Assembly: GCA_958299035.1 (NCBI GenBank) | Contig: CATQJL010000001.1 | Span: 30,912,228-30,976,227, forward strand | DNA length: 64,000 nucleotides | From: Cylicocyclus nassatus | Lineage: Eukaryota; Nematoda; Chromadorea; Rhabditida; Strongylidae | Reading direction: 5' to 3' | Shown here: piece after piece, positions 47,860-58,316 of the stretch | Layout of the letters: every line of letters begins with the position of its first letter | Position numbering within the stretch: position 1 is the first letter of the stretch | Translations under genes and position numbers: made by a program | The notes under the pieces: model-generated | Seen by the model: the letters and a program-made list of their open reading frames with translations, nothing else | What the model was told of the DNA's origin: nothing | Databases searched by the model: none

Positions 47860-48200
47860 TCAAAGGCAGTGTCCGGGCGAAAACTCGATTTTGAGATTGT
47901 GCTTAATCGGGCTTATTCGCCATGATGAATCCGAAAATCCACACTTGAAAGCGCGAAAATGTTAAAAAAGGGCTCTAACGAGGAGGGAAACAGCAAGTGG
48001 GAGGGATCCTCCCCACTGAATTCACGCTCCCTGCTTCCGGAGCAGTCTTTTAAATTTCGCTGGCCGTCCTTTACATCGCCGCCGGCCAAGTGCGAACGAT
48101 TGACCTGAAAGCGGAAGCGAGAAGATTGCTTCGGAAGCTGGGAGCGTAAATTCACAACGGGGAGGACCCCGCCCACTGCTGATTTCCCTCCTGTATTAGG
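47860..48200. mobile_element. Palindromic element, truncated family copy 2
   Basis: It matches 21697-22153 (AAAACTCGATTTTGAGATTG, TGAATCCGAAAATCCACA, GGGAGCGTAAATTCAC). The right arm stops at about 48200, before the terminal block. Confidence 0.7.
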
Positions 48201-48387
48201 CCCGTATGCACGTACATCCCCGCGGGGAGGGGAGGGGATCTGAGAGGGGAAGCGTCATATCTCGCTTGTTTATGTATCTTTCTTCTTCTTCCTCTGTCTT
48301 GCTTTTGAAGGTTCTCATACACTGATACCTGCGCATAACGGATGCCAGGTTACTGCCATACGAGATTAGATATTCACTATTTTGTCT

Positions 48388-48735
48388 GATCCCCTGGGGA
48401 TCCCCAGGGGATCACCGCACATTTTCAAAGTCATTTATCTTCCTGAAAATCCACTGAAAATGCTGTAAAATTGTACTGAGGATATAATACAGCAGTGCTA
48501 AACATGTTTATGGTAGAAATGAGTGAAATCGCAAGATATCAAAATTTTCGATGAACCGCTGCTCGCGAGCCAGGAAATATCGAAGAATCTCTTCTGTCGA
48601 AAACATGCTCAGCAGTATCGTAGTATATCTTCAGTACAATTTTGCAGGGGTTTTACTGAGTTTTCAGGGAGATAAATGACTTTGAAAATGTGAGGTGATC
48701 CCCTGGGGATCCCCAGGGGATCACCTCACATCCCC
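48388..48735. mobile_element. Inverted-repeat element with GATCCCC palindromes
   Basis: TGATCCCCTGGGGATCCCCA occurs at both ends (48388 and about 48692). Next to it, ACATTTTCAAAGTCATTTAT pairs with ATAAATGACTTTGAAAATGT, and arms extend about 100 bp to a loop near 48500-48610. A further GATCCCC fragment extends the right end. Confidence 0.7.
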
Positions 48736-48762
48736 AGGGGATCACATCACCTTTACGAGTAC

Positions 48763-49737
48763 AAATTGGAGCATACTTCAAGGGAAGCCACCTTCAATAT
48801 TAACAAGGCTTTTAATAAGGGCACGGTGTTAAGATCACAGCGGCGTTTTGGTTCAAACGTTTTGCAAACGGTGATGTGAGCCAGGAAGATGGGACTAGGT
48901 CAGGGCGCCCTTGTGAGCTGAAAAACGACGCCCTGAAGGAGTTGGTAGAATCACGACCTAACCAAAGTGAAAGGGAGACGGCGACCAAGCTGCAGACATC
49001 CCACACTACCATCTCGAATCACTTGCGCCAATTAGGCAAAGTGAAGAACTCGATAGGTGGGTAACTCATGAACTCATTGAGAGTCAGAGGTATCGTCGAC
49101 TTGAAGTATGCACTTCTTTGCTTTGTAGGAACTCGGCGGAGCCGTTTCTTGAGCGCGTTGTTACTGTGGATGAAAAATGGGTCAATTATGATAATCGAGG
49201 ACGTATGCGCCAATGGCTCGACGTCGATGAGCCCGCGAAACAGGCTCCGAAACCGTCGCTACATCCCAAGAAAGTCATGCTCATCGTTTTTTGGTCTGTC
49301 AACGGCGTTGTGCACTACAGTTTCTGCCAAATTGGCAAACAGTCACAGCAGAGTTACTACTCGCATCTGCTCGAAGTGACCAGAGAAAAACTGTTGCACA
49401 TAAGGTCCTCTGTCGTAAAAAGGACCGGACCAATCATTTTGCAGGATAACGCAAAACCGCAAGTAGCGGTCTCAACTCTAGGAAAACTACTCCAATTGGG
49501 TTTGGAACTCCTGCCTCACCCAGCTTCTTCTCCAGACATCTCCCCAACAGACTACCACCTTTTCAAAAATTTGGAGCTCTATCTACGCGGAAAAATTTTG
49601 AAGAAGAGGCCCTGTTGAAAGAGGACATCCGCCAGTTTTTTGAATCCAGAAGCCGCGGGTTTTATGAGATAGGCATAAAATCTTTAGTAACACGTTGGCA
49701 AAGGTGTGTAGACGCACATGGATTTTATTTTGAATGA
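48763..49737 (+). pseudogene. Mariner transposase, frameshifted
   Basis: In order: helix-turn-helix region with R-F-A-N-G-D-V-S-Q-E-D and R-S-G-R-P, T-I-S-N-H-L-R-Q-L-G, then the catalytic core V-T-V-D-E-K-W, I-L-Q-D-N-A-K-P and S-P-D-I-S-P-T-D-Y-H-L-F, giving the mariner D,D34D spacing. The tail ends G-F-Y-F-E before TGA at 49735-49737. At least three single-base frameshifts break it (near 48845, 49048 and 49588). The N-terminus and 5' inverted end are missing. The family cuts and pastes DNA at TA sites; this copy should be inactive. Confidence 0.9.
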
Positions 49738-49783
49738 AAATCTTTTTTCAAAGCTGAGTTATGACATTTTGAAAAAAAAATTC

Positions 49784-49815
49784 GAAAGTGCCCGGGAACT
49801 TTCTTTACAACCTAA
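49784..49815 (+). repeat. Mariner 3' terminal inverted repeat and TA
   Basis: The end reads TTAGGTTGTAAAGAAAGTTC on the minus strand and is followed by TA (49816-49817). No partner was found upstream, which supports 5' truncation. Confidence 0.65.
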
Positions 49816-50124
49816 TAGTATATGGACCTCGAAATATGTTAAATATCTCTTCCAAATTTTGCAACAACCAGGCGAAGGTGAAGAAGAAGGAAAACAAAAG
49901 ACTGACTATGAAGAAGTGATACAGAAGATGTAGTCGTTCTAATTAGCAAGACAGTCTTCTCTAAATATTTGGTAAATAAGGTTGCAAGATAGTTGTAGAC
50001 AGTATGCTATAAAATTACTTAGATTTTAGTTCTGGCAAAAGTACCTAGATTTCAGTTCTACTAATCGCGCTTTTGTTCTTGCACATGTCGTCGTACAATT
50101 CACAGTTGGGTTGTTTCATACTGC

Positions 50125-50665
50125 CGCACTGACTGAAGCAGACTGCAGCAGATTGCAACTGACTGCAGTTGACCGCAGTGACCGCACAGATCGCGGCATC
50201 CTTTCGTAAAAAAGAAAACAGTTGCGATTACGTCAAAACACCGTGGTTTACGCCTAGGAAGTTCATAGGTTCTAACTTACTCTTCTCATTCCAATTGTTG
50301 TTTTTTTTGATATGCTCATATTTGTTCTGAATACTCCTGTTATTGCATGTACCTGTTTTACTCTCGCTCGTGTTGTTTTTTGGGTTCAGGCATATGCTGT
50401 TGTTGATTGTTTGGGCTACAACTATTTATCCTCTCCCTTACAAAGGATGCAGCAATCTTTTCGGCCCTTGCGGTCAGTGCGGTCATGCAGTCTGCTGCAG
50501 TCTGCTGCAATCAGCTGCGGTCAGTGCAGTCAGCTGCAGTCAGCTGCGGTTAGTTCGGTCAGCTGCAATCAGCTGCAATCTGCTGCGGTTAGTTCGGTCA
50601 GCTGCAATCAGCTGCAATCTGCTGCGGTTAGTTCGGTCAGCTGCAATCAGCTGCAATCTGCTTTC
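50125..50665. repeat. Minisatellite and inverted counterpart (CTGCAATCAG family)
   Basis: From 50480 to 50660 a unit of about 39 bp (GCTGCAATCAGCTGCAATCT then GCTGCGGTTAGTTCGGTCA) repeats about three times after shorter CTGCAGTC repeats. Near 50130-50185 the complementary words GACTGCAGCAGATTGCAACT occur in inverted orientation. Open frames through it are repeat translations. Confidence 0.75.
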
Positions 50666-50999
50666 TTCGATGCGTCATAGTAAAACAGTTCAAAATTCCA
50701 TACTTTTATACAAGATTCCTTGCCGTTATTCTACTTTCGTACGTACTTTCAAAATTCTTTTTCCCATTATGTGTTCGTAACCAGCACATACTAACCCATC
50801 TGTACCAACTCCCATCCCGTACCTCGAAGTTTGGAAAATCAGCAAAATCGATACGTGTTAATTCCAGTCTTCGTAATCAGTATGCTCGCTTACCCCTCTG
50901 TATCGCCGAGTAGCTTAGACTTTGCATAGGACTTTGCATACTTACTAACAATCGATAACGAGTAGGCTAATAGAGCAAACTTTGATCCGGATCATTTCT

Positions 51000-51370
51000 C
51001 GAAGAAAGCAAATGGAAGTGAGGTAAAGAAATCCGCTTCAATTACGATCCGCGCTCCATAGCGAATCCAGCTTTTCAGCACCGTGCGGTTACCGTATGTC
51101 CCTCATACAGTTGCATTGTTGGAAGAAGATATGTTTTGAATAGGCAGTCCGAGCTTGGGTAGCTTGGGTAGAAGCAATCACAACTTAGGTCCTTCACAGT
51201 TCCGACACATCCAGTGACACCCACCAGGAAAGTCATCGACTCAATGTAATTCTGCCGCTTTTGATGCCCGGTGTATCCCTGCGCATTTTTTCCTGTACAT
51301 GACCCGGCATGGGAACAACGTTTGCTATTCAAGAGTCCGTGTTTTTGTCTGGTGCTTCTGGAAAACATGA
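51000..51370 (-). pseudogene. Retroelement envelope remnant (Phlebovirus G2-like)
   Basis: A cysteine-rich minus frame includes R-C-S-H-A-G-S-C, G-V-T-G-C-V-G, C-D-C-F-Y-P-S and C-L-F followed by Y-E-G-H, the cysteine layout of G2-like envelope proteins of nematode LTR retroelements. A frameshift separates it from a following segment near 51060-51000. No pol or LTR was identified beside it, so it is an isolated fragment. The family call is from memory of the motif layout. Confidence 0.45.
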
Positions 51371-52860
51371 AAGTTCCTTTCCGTAAAGCAATTGAGTTTG
51401 TTCCATTTCAGTTTGATATCCAGAACACTGGTATGGTTACTTGTAAGCCTACAAAGGCTTTTTGTTTAAAACGGTTGATCTTCAATATCTGTGTCAACTG
51501 GGCATTATTCTTCGTCTCCAGATTGGGTGTATGCTTGAGTATGAAGCCCAGCTCTTCGCTATCTTGACATCCGATTGCCAAAACATTGTTGCAAAGTAGT
51601 GTCAGATAAAAGATGTTTCTATTCCATGCTCTTTTTCGACGTCAGTTGCCTGCTGCCATTTTCAGTATGCGTCATAGTACCTCAAATGTTCACCATCTGC
51701 CTGTACCGACTAATTTCAGTCAGAGTTCGGCACGAGGTTGGCAAAAGACAAGCTGGAAATCGTTTGGGGTGAAAAAGCAAAAGGGATATCGTTTTTGCGA
51801 GGTCTGGGGCGATGTTCTCAAAAAAATTGGTAGTTTATGCTCTTTGCTTATTTCAAAATGTTATGTGCCTCAATAGGTTAACGCTGGAGTTGGCGGGCAT
51901 TAAACCGCGCCTTCGCTAATTGCCGCACGCGCAACGTCGCTACCGATGCTATTTGCGACAGTATACATGAATGTTCTCAATGTATGCGCAACGATTCGAT
52001 ATAAATTTCGTAAGCGAACGAAAAAGGGCTATTGGAAAAAAAAGTATGAAAAACTATGAAAAACTTATGTAAAGCGAAGCTGCAATAAGCATTTTTCCAA
52101 AAACCAACTAGTGAGGACTATGTGAATTCAAATGACTCGTCTGCAACGCACAGATCACGTATGGTATGAATCTTGGTACGTACATGCACACGGGCCTGTA
52201 GGTCTTAAATAAGAAGTTTCAATGAAAAATTATGTGACTGAAGGCTGTGGCAAACTTATTTCTGAAAATTTCCCGCTACAGAAAAAAATGAAAAAATAGT
52301 TCGTTTGTCTGCAACGCGAGGTGACGAATTTGCGCGGAATTTGGTGTGTATATGCGCAGCTGTACTAAGGAACAAAGTATGAAAAGTTATGAGAAACACA
52401 CGTGAATGATGAGTGGTGCTCAACTTTTTTCAAACTAGGTTGTCATTTAACAACTTAACGACAACCTGAGGTTGGCACTTTTTACTCTTTCACTCTACTC
52501 TTCACTCTCTTTTTACTCTGTCGTCCGAGTTGTCCTTTTGCGCATTTCAACGAAGTTTTACTTAGCCTAAAATTGTTGTGATTCTATAAATGGAAGCGCA
52601 TCTTTCTTTATTTTCCTGGTTTGCTTTATTTGCAAAAAGTAGTGATTTGATTGTTGTTTTGAAAGTAAAGGCCATCGATGACTGACTTCAGTTAGGCCTG
52701 AAGAAGTTGCAGTTTTCAGAAATGAACGACGGTGCGTATGAAGTTTCCAAATTATGATCGTTTGCTTCCATAAATCGTGTTATGTAACATTGCTTGTTAT
52801 TCCTCGGGCACAAAGTGCAAGTGTCATGAGTGTACACTGTGAACTCGAATTCCAGGTAAA
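51371..52860. other. No gene recognised
   Basis: AT-rich non-coding sequence. A pyrimidine-rich CACTCTACTCTTCACTCTC stretch near 52490 could be a relic promoter region of the P2 pseudogene downstream. Confidence 0.35.
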
Positions 52861-53325
52861 ATGCGCTACGTTTCTGCAACCTTCGCCCTTGCTGGTGGAA
52901 ATGAACATCCCAAAGTAAGGAGCAGACTTAATTAAACAGTGAGTTTTTCTCTTTGGCTTGAAGATTTGTAAAACATCTTTGGAGTTCTCGGAGTTAATAC
53001 CGATGTTGAATCAGTTAAGCTTATCATTTCACGCCGAGAAAGCAAGTCTTTTGGTGAGGTTATTGCTAAAGGATCGTCTGGTTTAGTTTCAATGAGCTCT
53101 TTTCAAATTCAGTTTCACATTTCATTATCGTTACTGTGCTAGTGTGTAATCTCCTGAGTTTGCGGATACGTCTCACATTTCAAGATATTTCTCATTTAGA
53201 ATACTAAGTGGTGGTGTGGAAGGTAGTTCGCCTCTTCTGAACGCGTCAGTGCTGCGATACCTTCAAAAGCCTTGGAATGGAAACTAACGACGTGGCTATG
53301 GTTGAAAATGCGGGATTTCGACAAT
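52861..53325 (+). pseudogene. 60S acidic ribosomal protein P2, unprocessed pseudogene
   Basis: Exon 1 (52861-52914) opens with ATG and encodes M-R-Y-V-S-A...G-G-N-E-H-P-K, the P2 N-terminus, before a donor GTAAGG. The next block (about 52957-53096) reads V-N-T-D-V-E-S-V-K-L-I-I-S-R and K-S-F-G-E-V-I-A-K-G-S-S-G-L-V-S-M, the P2 helix and hinge. Breaks: the acceptor AG is lost (CTCTTTGG), a TAA lies where K is expected before N-I-F-G, and some N-terminal residues are missing. A third block (53198-53325) is too decayed to show the usual M-G-F-G-L-F-D end. Retained introns indicate a DNA duplication and not a retrocopy. The functional protein is a ribosomal stalk component. Confidence 0.7.
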
Positions 53326-53647
53326 ATCTGATAATTTTGCAGAGTAAAAGTAAGCAAAATTTTTTTTCCTGGTTTTGAGTTTTTTTCTTTGTTTCGAGAT
53401 TTTCATTTCATTTTGACAATATTCCTCACTTTCTTTTTTGGTAGAAAACTGATCACTCTCAAGTGGTATGCTTTGTTGGGAACGTTATGGTCGTCGGGTA
53501 AAGCCTTGGCCACACTTTACGTCAATCTAGTTGAAACGATTTCACGTATTCCGGTTGTCCAAAACTGATCGTGCTAGCATTCTAAACGTGGGAATACTTA
53601 AGCTATTTTGAATTTACCCAAAATTGTGCGTACCATGCATTTGCGAC

Positions 53648-53725
53648 ATGCCAGTGTTGGATTTGATGACATTTGACAAATTACCAGATTGCGTGGAGAT
53701 CTCGCAACTGGCAACAATCGCTGAG
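53648..53725 (+). CDS. Candidate first exon, unknown function
   Basis: ATG opens M-P-V-L-D-L-M-T-F-D-K-L-P-D-C and continues V-E-I-S-Q-L-A-T-I-A-E up to a donor-like GAG then GTATGC. The peptide looks coding, but no next exon with a matching frame was convincing. It lies 320 bp after the P2 pseudogene. Confidence 0.2.
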
Positions 53726-55419
53726 GTATGCCCAAGGTCTAAGGAGGCCTTCAGACTGTGTCCGTTGCGGCTTTTGCAGCCGGTTGCCGCTTTTACGCCG
53801 AAGCGCCTGTTTCAGTTTTGTCCGTGGGGTGCGTGAGTGGAATTTCTTTGCACTAAGGGATAATTGTACGGTTTTTTTTGATTCTTTCGTCTCTATTTTG
53901 TCGTTTTGAAGTTCATCTTCTATCTTGTAGTGAAAATTCGAAGGCACATATGGTCTTTTGATGTGGTTTCCGTTTCTTTTTTCTGCCCTACAATGCCTGC
54001 GGGTCGGCGAGGCTGCAATCGGCGCGTCTAAAGGTTTTCCAAGGCTTTGCTAATTCGCACTTTATGCGTCATTCGCTTTAGACATTGGAAAGCATCGCAA
54101 AATGTGCTTTTTGAATGGAGGTGGCTCAGTGATTCATGTTTAGTATTGACTCAGTATGCACAAAATCATGTGTAGCTGGGTGGGTGGGTGGGGGGGGGGG
54201 GAGGGGTTAATCACTGAAAATGGCTGTTTCCAAACGCTTCGGTTTCTCAATAATTATGGTTGAGCATACTCGAGGTTCGACAGGTTCGGTTTAACAATCG
54301 TTTAAAGTATCACGATAATGCCTACACAAGGCATGCTGAGACGGTCTTCAATACATAGAACTTTCTGGTATACATATATTAGGTTGGAAACTAACAATAA
54401 TTTTTGCAACTCATTCAATAACTTTCCTCTCACTCAACATGGTGCACTCAAGTTTTGCCACAATGTTGGCTACGACGTAAGCTACAAGCGCAGCTGCTGT
54501 TCTGCCAAATTCCGACGTCACAGTGAGGGTTACAGTAGGTATACGGTGGAAGGGAAAAATTATAAAACTCAACAGATTCGGCTGAAACTTGGCATAGGGG
54601 GGGTTATCCGACATGCTGATCACGAGAACGATACTGAAGTTGTGCCATGAGGGTTTTTTTGCAAGATTACTGTGAGTGTAGGATACAGGGTCCCACCCTA
54701 AACAAGGAAAGAGGCGTTAATTCCACAAATGAATACAATATTCGTGTTTAGCAGGTCAAAGAACTTTGATATGTGAAGACTCGGGGAATTTTGTGGCTTT
54801 GACTCTTTAGTCACTGACGGTCGTCCCCAGCAGCCTTGCGTACAGCAACCCTTTCGAAATTGTGAGGGCGCCAAATCTCGACTTGGCCCTAAATTTTATT
54901 CCTTTTTTGGGCGAGCCGAATAAGTCAACCTCTAGCAACAATTAATACACATTCTGGATGATTGTGCATGGTTTGGACTGCTAACAACTTTATTTTGCCT
55001 CAAAACCCCAAAAATTCTCGAAATTTACTGGTTTTCGAAAAATGCCTGGAATTTCTCTAATTCGTTTTAAAAATTCAAGCAACTTTTATCAGTTGTAGCC
55101 CACACTATGCTGTACATACTGCTCGAATTTGAGTGCGCTACATTCAAAGAAAGTTGAGTTATGAAAGCAGTTGCAAAGCTTAGTTTCCAGCTCAATAAAA
55201 TCTGTCATGGTAGCCAGCGTCTTCCGCTTTCCTTATGTCAGCAGATGTAGGTAGGACGTGCATGTTTGCATCTGTTTTCATTTAGACCTACATCCAGTCT
55301 CAATTAGGTTTTTCCAGTATAGATATTGTACACTGGCCTTAAATGTCGTATCTTGAAATTTACCTTCAGATTGATGGTGCAACCCTTTGGAAGGCGTGCA
55401 AGTGGTACCCAGACAGCCA
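53726..55419. other. No gene recognised; G tract and repeat-like sequence
   Basis: A G tract lies at about 54189-54202. Near 54383, TTAGGTTGGAAACTAACAAT resembles a mariner end, but no partner was found. Confidence 0.4.
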
Positions 55420-56595
55420 ACGCTGCCGCAGCCAGCCGCCAGATCTGGCGTCAGCCACCGCATATGGTAGAATAATTACGCTAGCCGTCTGAAACCTCTT
55501 GCCGAGAGGTTTCCTGCACCTCTTTGCGCTGGTGCGATATCAGCCTCAGGGGCAGCGCGATATTATCAATAATCATGAAGGCTTAAACAGTAAAAATTTT
55601 ATATTTTCTGATAAAAAGCAAATGAACAAATTTACACAGAGTGTTTTTTTCAAAAAAAACGGTCATGAAATTCAATTCCGGAAAATAACCAAAAGCTGAA
55701 ATAATACAAGTTGCAAAAAGTGTTTGTTTATCAAAATTTATTTCTGGCATTCAAAATCGAGGAGAACGCACGAGACATAATAACAAGAAAAGTTTGTTAA
55801 AATTAGTATTTTGAGACTTAGTAATGAAGCGAGCTAAATAGTCAATTTAGGTCAAATGAATGAGCCAAAGTAACATGTCACATTTGCTGATATGAAAGAG
55901 AACAGCGCAGATCATCAATAACCGTTTGTACAGCTTCCAACAAGAGCCTCAGGCTCAACAAGGAAACGTGGAAAATTCATTACATCTCCAGGTATTTTAT
56001 TACTTGACTTTATTGGGAGTATTTTGAAGACTGAAAAAAAAATCATAAAAAATTCATGCAAAGGTACTGTAGTAATGCGCAAAATTTTGTTTTCCAAATA
56101 AGAAAATACTTCCAGAATTTTCCGTAGCCTGTGTAAAAAAGCCAAATACCGAGTGATTTCGTTCAAGGGACTGTTTCTCTTTGTCATACTTTCATCGAAG
56201 TCTACTGTTGTAAAGAGCTTAATCTGTGCTTTCGTCGCGATACAAAGAAGTTATGATTTTTTGGAAGAGATGCGCAAGAATTTACGAATCCTACTTGATA
56301 TGTTGATGTTGTGACAAAAAGTAATTGATCTCTCACTTTTTCACTTTGTGCACTTTTGAAAATTCGTCGCTTATATAGCTTTAATGGTTGCATAGTTTTC
56401 AATAAACTAAGAATCTTTTGGTGTTTGGAATGATATAGACCTAATGATGATATCGAGCTGTCCCTGAGGCTGATATCGCACCAGCGCAAAGAGGTGCAGG
56501 AAACCTCTCGGCAAGAGATTTCAGACGGTTAGCGTAACTACTCTACCATATGCGGCGGCGCTGACGTCAGCTTTGGCGGCTGGCTGCGGCAGCAG
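55420..56595. mobile_element. Inverted-repeat element (~1.2 kb)
   Basis: GCTGCCGCAGCCAGCCGCCA at 55422 pairs with its complement ending about 56594. Inside, CGCATATGGTAGA, AACCTCTTGCCGAGAGGTTT, CTGCACCTCTTTGCGCTGG and GATATCAGCCTCAGGG are answered by the right arm. Arms are about 165 bp around an AT-rich centre of about 860 bp without a gene. Confidence 0.8.
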
Positions 56596-56629
56596 TCGGC
56601 TGCCCTCTCCGGTCTCATTTTTCTGTGCT

Positions 56630-57483
56630 GCCTCTCAACTGGTGTCGAGGGATCCACAAGGTGATTCACCATCATGTGTTGAGCTTTTTTAAATGTTGAC
56701 CTCATTGTAGATTTCCGGAATGATCACCACTTTTTTTCGATATTGTTGTCGATAAGTTTCTGAATAGATTTTTTTGATAAAACATCTTCTTTTCATGGTA
56801 AACTATTCGCCGCACAAACACAGAACCATTTTTTAGTTCAAGGGTGTATTCGTAAAAAAATTTTTGGGACCAAAGGGAAATTCGTTTTCAAAAACTCCTT
56901 TTGACAACCTCGTGCCGTGCCCTGATTCCAATCCAAGGAATAACGGTGTTCCGAACACATAAAATGAGCAGCACATATTACCAGCAAGTACACCAACAAC
57001 CCGGTGACGATAATGGCAGTGCGTATTCAGCATTCTGGGTCTCACCATTACTAGAAGGTGCATCATCTCTCTGCAAAAGCTGCTGCCTTGTTGCTGGTTT
57101 TTATTATATGAATCTCTTCTCCCTATTCGTAATGATTATTTCGTAGAAAAAATCTCATTATCTCCTGTCGGGGCAATGTGTTGAACTCCAAGCAAAAATC
57201 TTTGCACAGGCTTCGTAAGCTTTTGATGGTTGGTTGCAATAAAGACACCCTTTCTTTGACGCTATGTAATTGGTAGCTACCGTTGTTATTCGCTCCCATC
57301 CTTCCCATTATGCACATCAAGAGTGGCGTCACCGTTTATTGAGTTTACGGTCAGGGGAGCGCCGGTGCCTTTCTGAATGTAGGTTCTTCTTCTTCATGCT
57401 CAGTGTAGTTGTGGAACGCCTTGGACGGAAATTGAACCGCATGGTTGGCACCTAACTTGGGAAGGTTTCCAAAGTTTGCTCAC
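56630..57483 (-). pseudogene. Possible downstream part of the old BEL/Pao element
   Basis: On the minus strand, 57270-57170 encodes a zinc-knuckle-like C-L-Y-C-N-Q-P...A-C with the histidine missing. Close to 57400 lies an E-rich stretch, H-E-E-E-E-P. This sequence continues the older BEL/Pao locus across the LTR retrotransposon insertion. The order relative to pol is unusual and the assignment is tentative. Confidence 0.25.
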
Positions 57484-57856
57484 TGTCATGAATTCCTCGA
57501 TTCATGATTTACCCGGCAACTTACGCGCCATGCATTCTCATGGCGGACGTCTTTGTTTACCCTTATGTTTTGAGATCTTTCTTTATCTTTATGTTTTGGG
57601 AAAGGCAAGACTATTTAAAGGGGGAGCCAAGGGAAGTCGGGGCCTGCACGTACGATGGGAAAACCAGCCTCGCCCCTCAGGTTAGGAGCCCGGTAACAAG
57701 TCAAGGTAAGGTAAGGTAATTCTTAGGAGTTATTTGTTGAATATATTTCTGATGTATTTAATCCGCATTAGTTCAATGTGCTTTGTGTTGTTAATAAATA
57801 ATCTTATTCGCGAGGTTTGTATTGGATCGAGAAATCGTACGGGAACAGTACGAACA
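57484..57856 (+). repeat. 5' LTR
   Basis: It starts TGTCATGAATTC and ends GTACGAACA. It differs from the 3' LTR at about ten sites by eye. A TATTTAAAG box near 57612 and an AATAAAT near 57793 are plausible promoter and polyadenylation signals. Confidence 0.9.
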
Positions 57857-57874
57857 TGGTGCATCGGCAAAACT
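57857..57874 (+). other. Primer binding site
   Basis: TGGTGCATCGGCAAAACT starts directly after the 5' LTR, with the TGG expected from pairing to a tRNA CCA end. The tRNA was not identified. Confidence 0.5.
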
Positions 57875-58074
57875 CGAAAATGGCCGATTAATCAGCTATA
57901 GGCGTGGCAGAACTGGCAAGGTAAGAACAAGGCAATTAAAAAAAAATAGCGCCAAGTGCTCAGGAAGGACCCAGCGGAGCACAAAGCCTCACCTAACGCC
58001 GTGCTTACCTTACAAGAAAACTGAAGAAAAATAGAAGCACTTTACAAATTTTATAACGCAGCTGTCCTAATGAA

Positions 58075-58316
58075 AAGTACCGGAAGGGTACAAAGTTTTG
58101 AACGAAGAGTACCGGAAGGGTACAGAAATCTAAGCGACGAGTACCGGAAAGGTACAAAAGTACCGGAAGGGTACAGAAGAAAAAAAAGAGGAAGATTTTT
58201 TGAACGACGAGTACCGGAAGGGTATAACGAAAAAATAAGTTATAATTTACCAGTATTACCGGAATGGTACGAGTACCGGAATGGTACCGTAATGGTAGGT
58301 ACCGGAAGGGCACCAG
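58075..58316. repeat. Array of GTACCGGAAGGGTAC near-palindromes
   Basis: About ten copies of GTACCGGAAGGGTAC or close variants recur at irregular spacing in the leader of the LTR element, separated by A-rich or G-rich bases. Both strands read as open frames because of the repeat. Confidence 0.75.

Noticed and set aside
56901..57146. An 81-codon plus frame with a hydrophobic end
   Set aside because: It overlaps the minus-strand BEL/Pao-like remnant region, and no splice sites or domain support it.
58075..58316. CRISPR-like repeat array
   Set aside because: Spacing is irregular, repeats are near-palindromic and short, there are no cas genes, and the setting is a eukaryotic LTR element.
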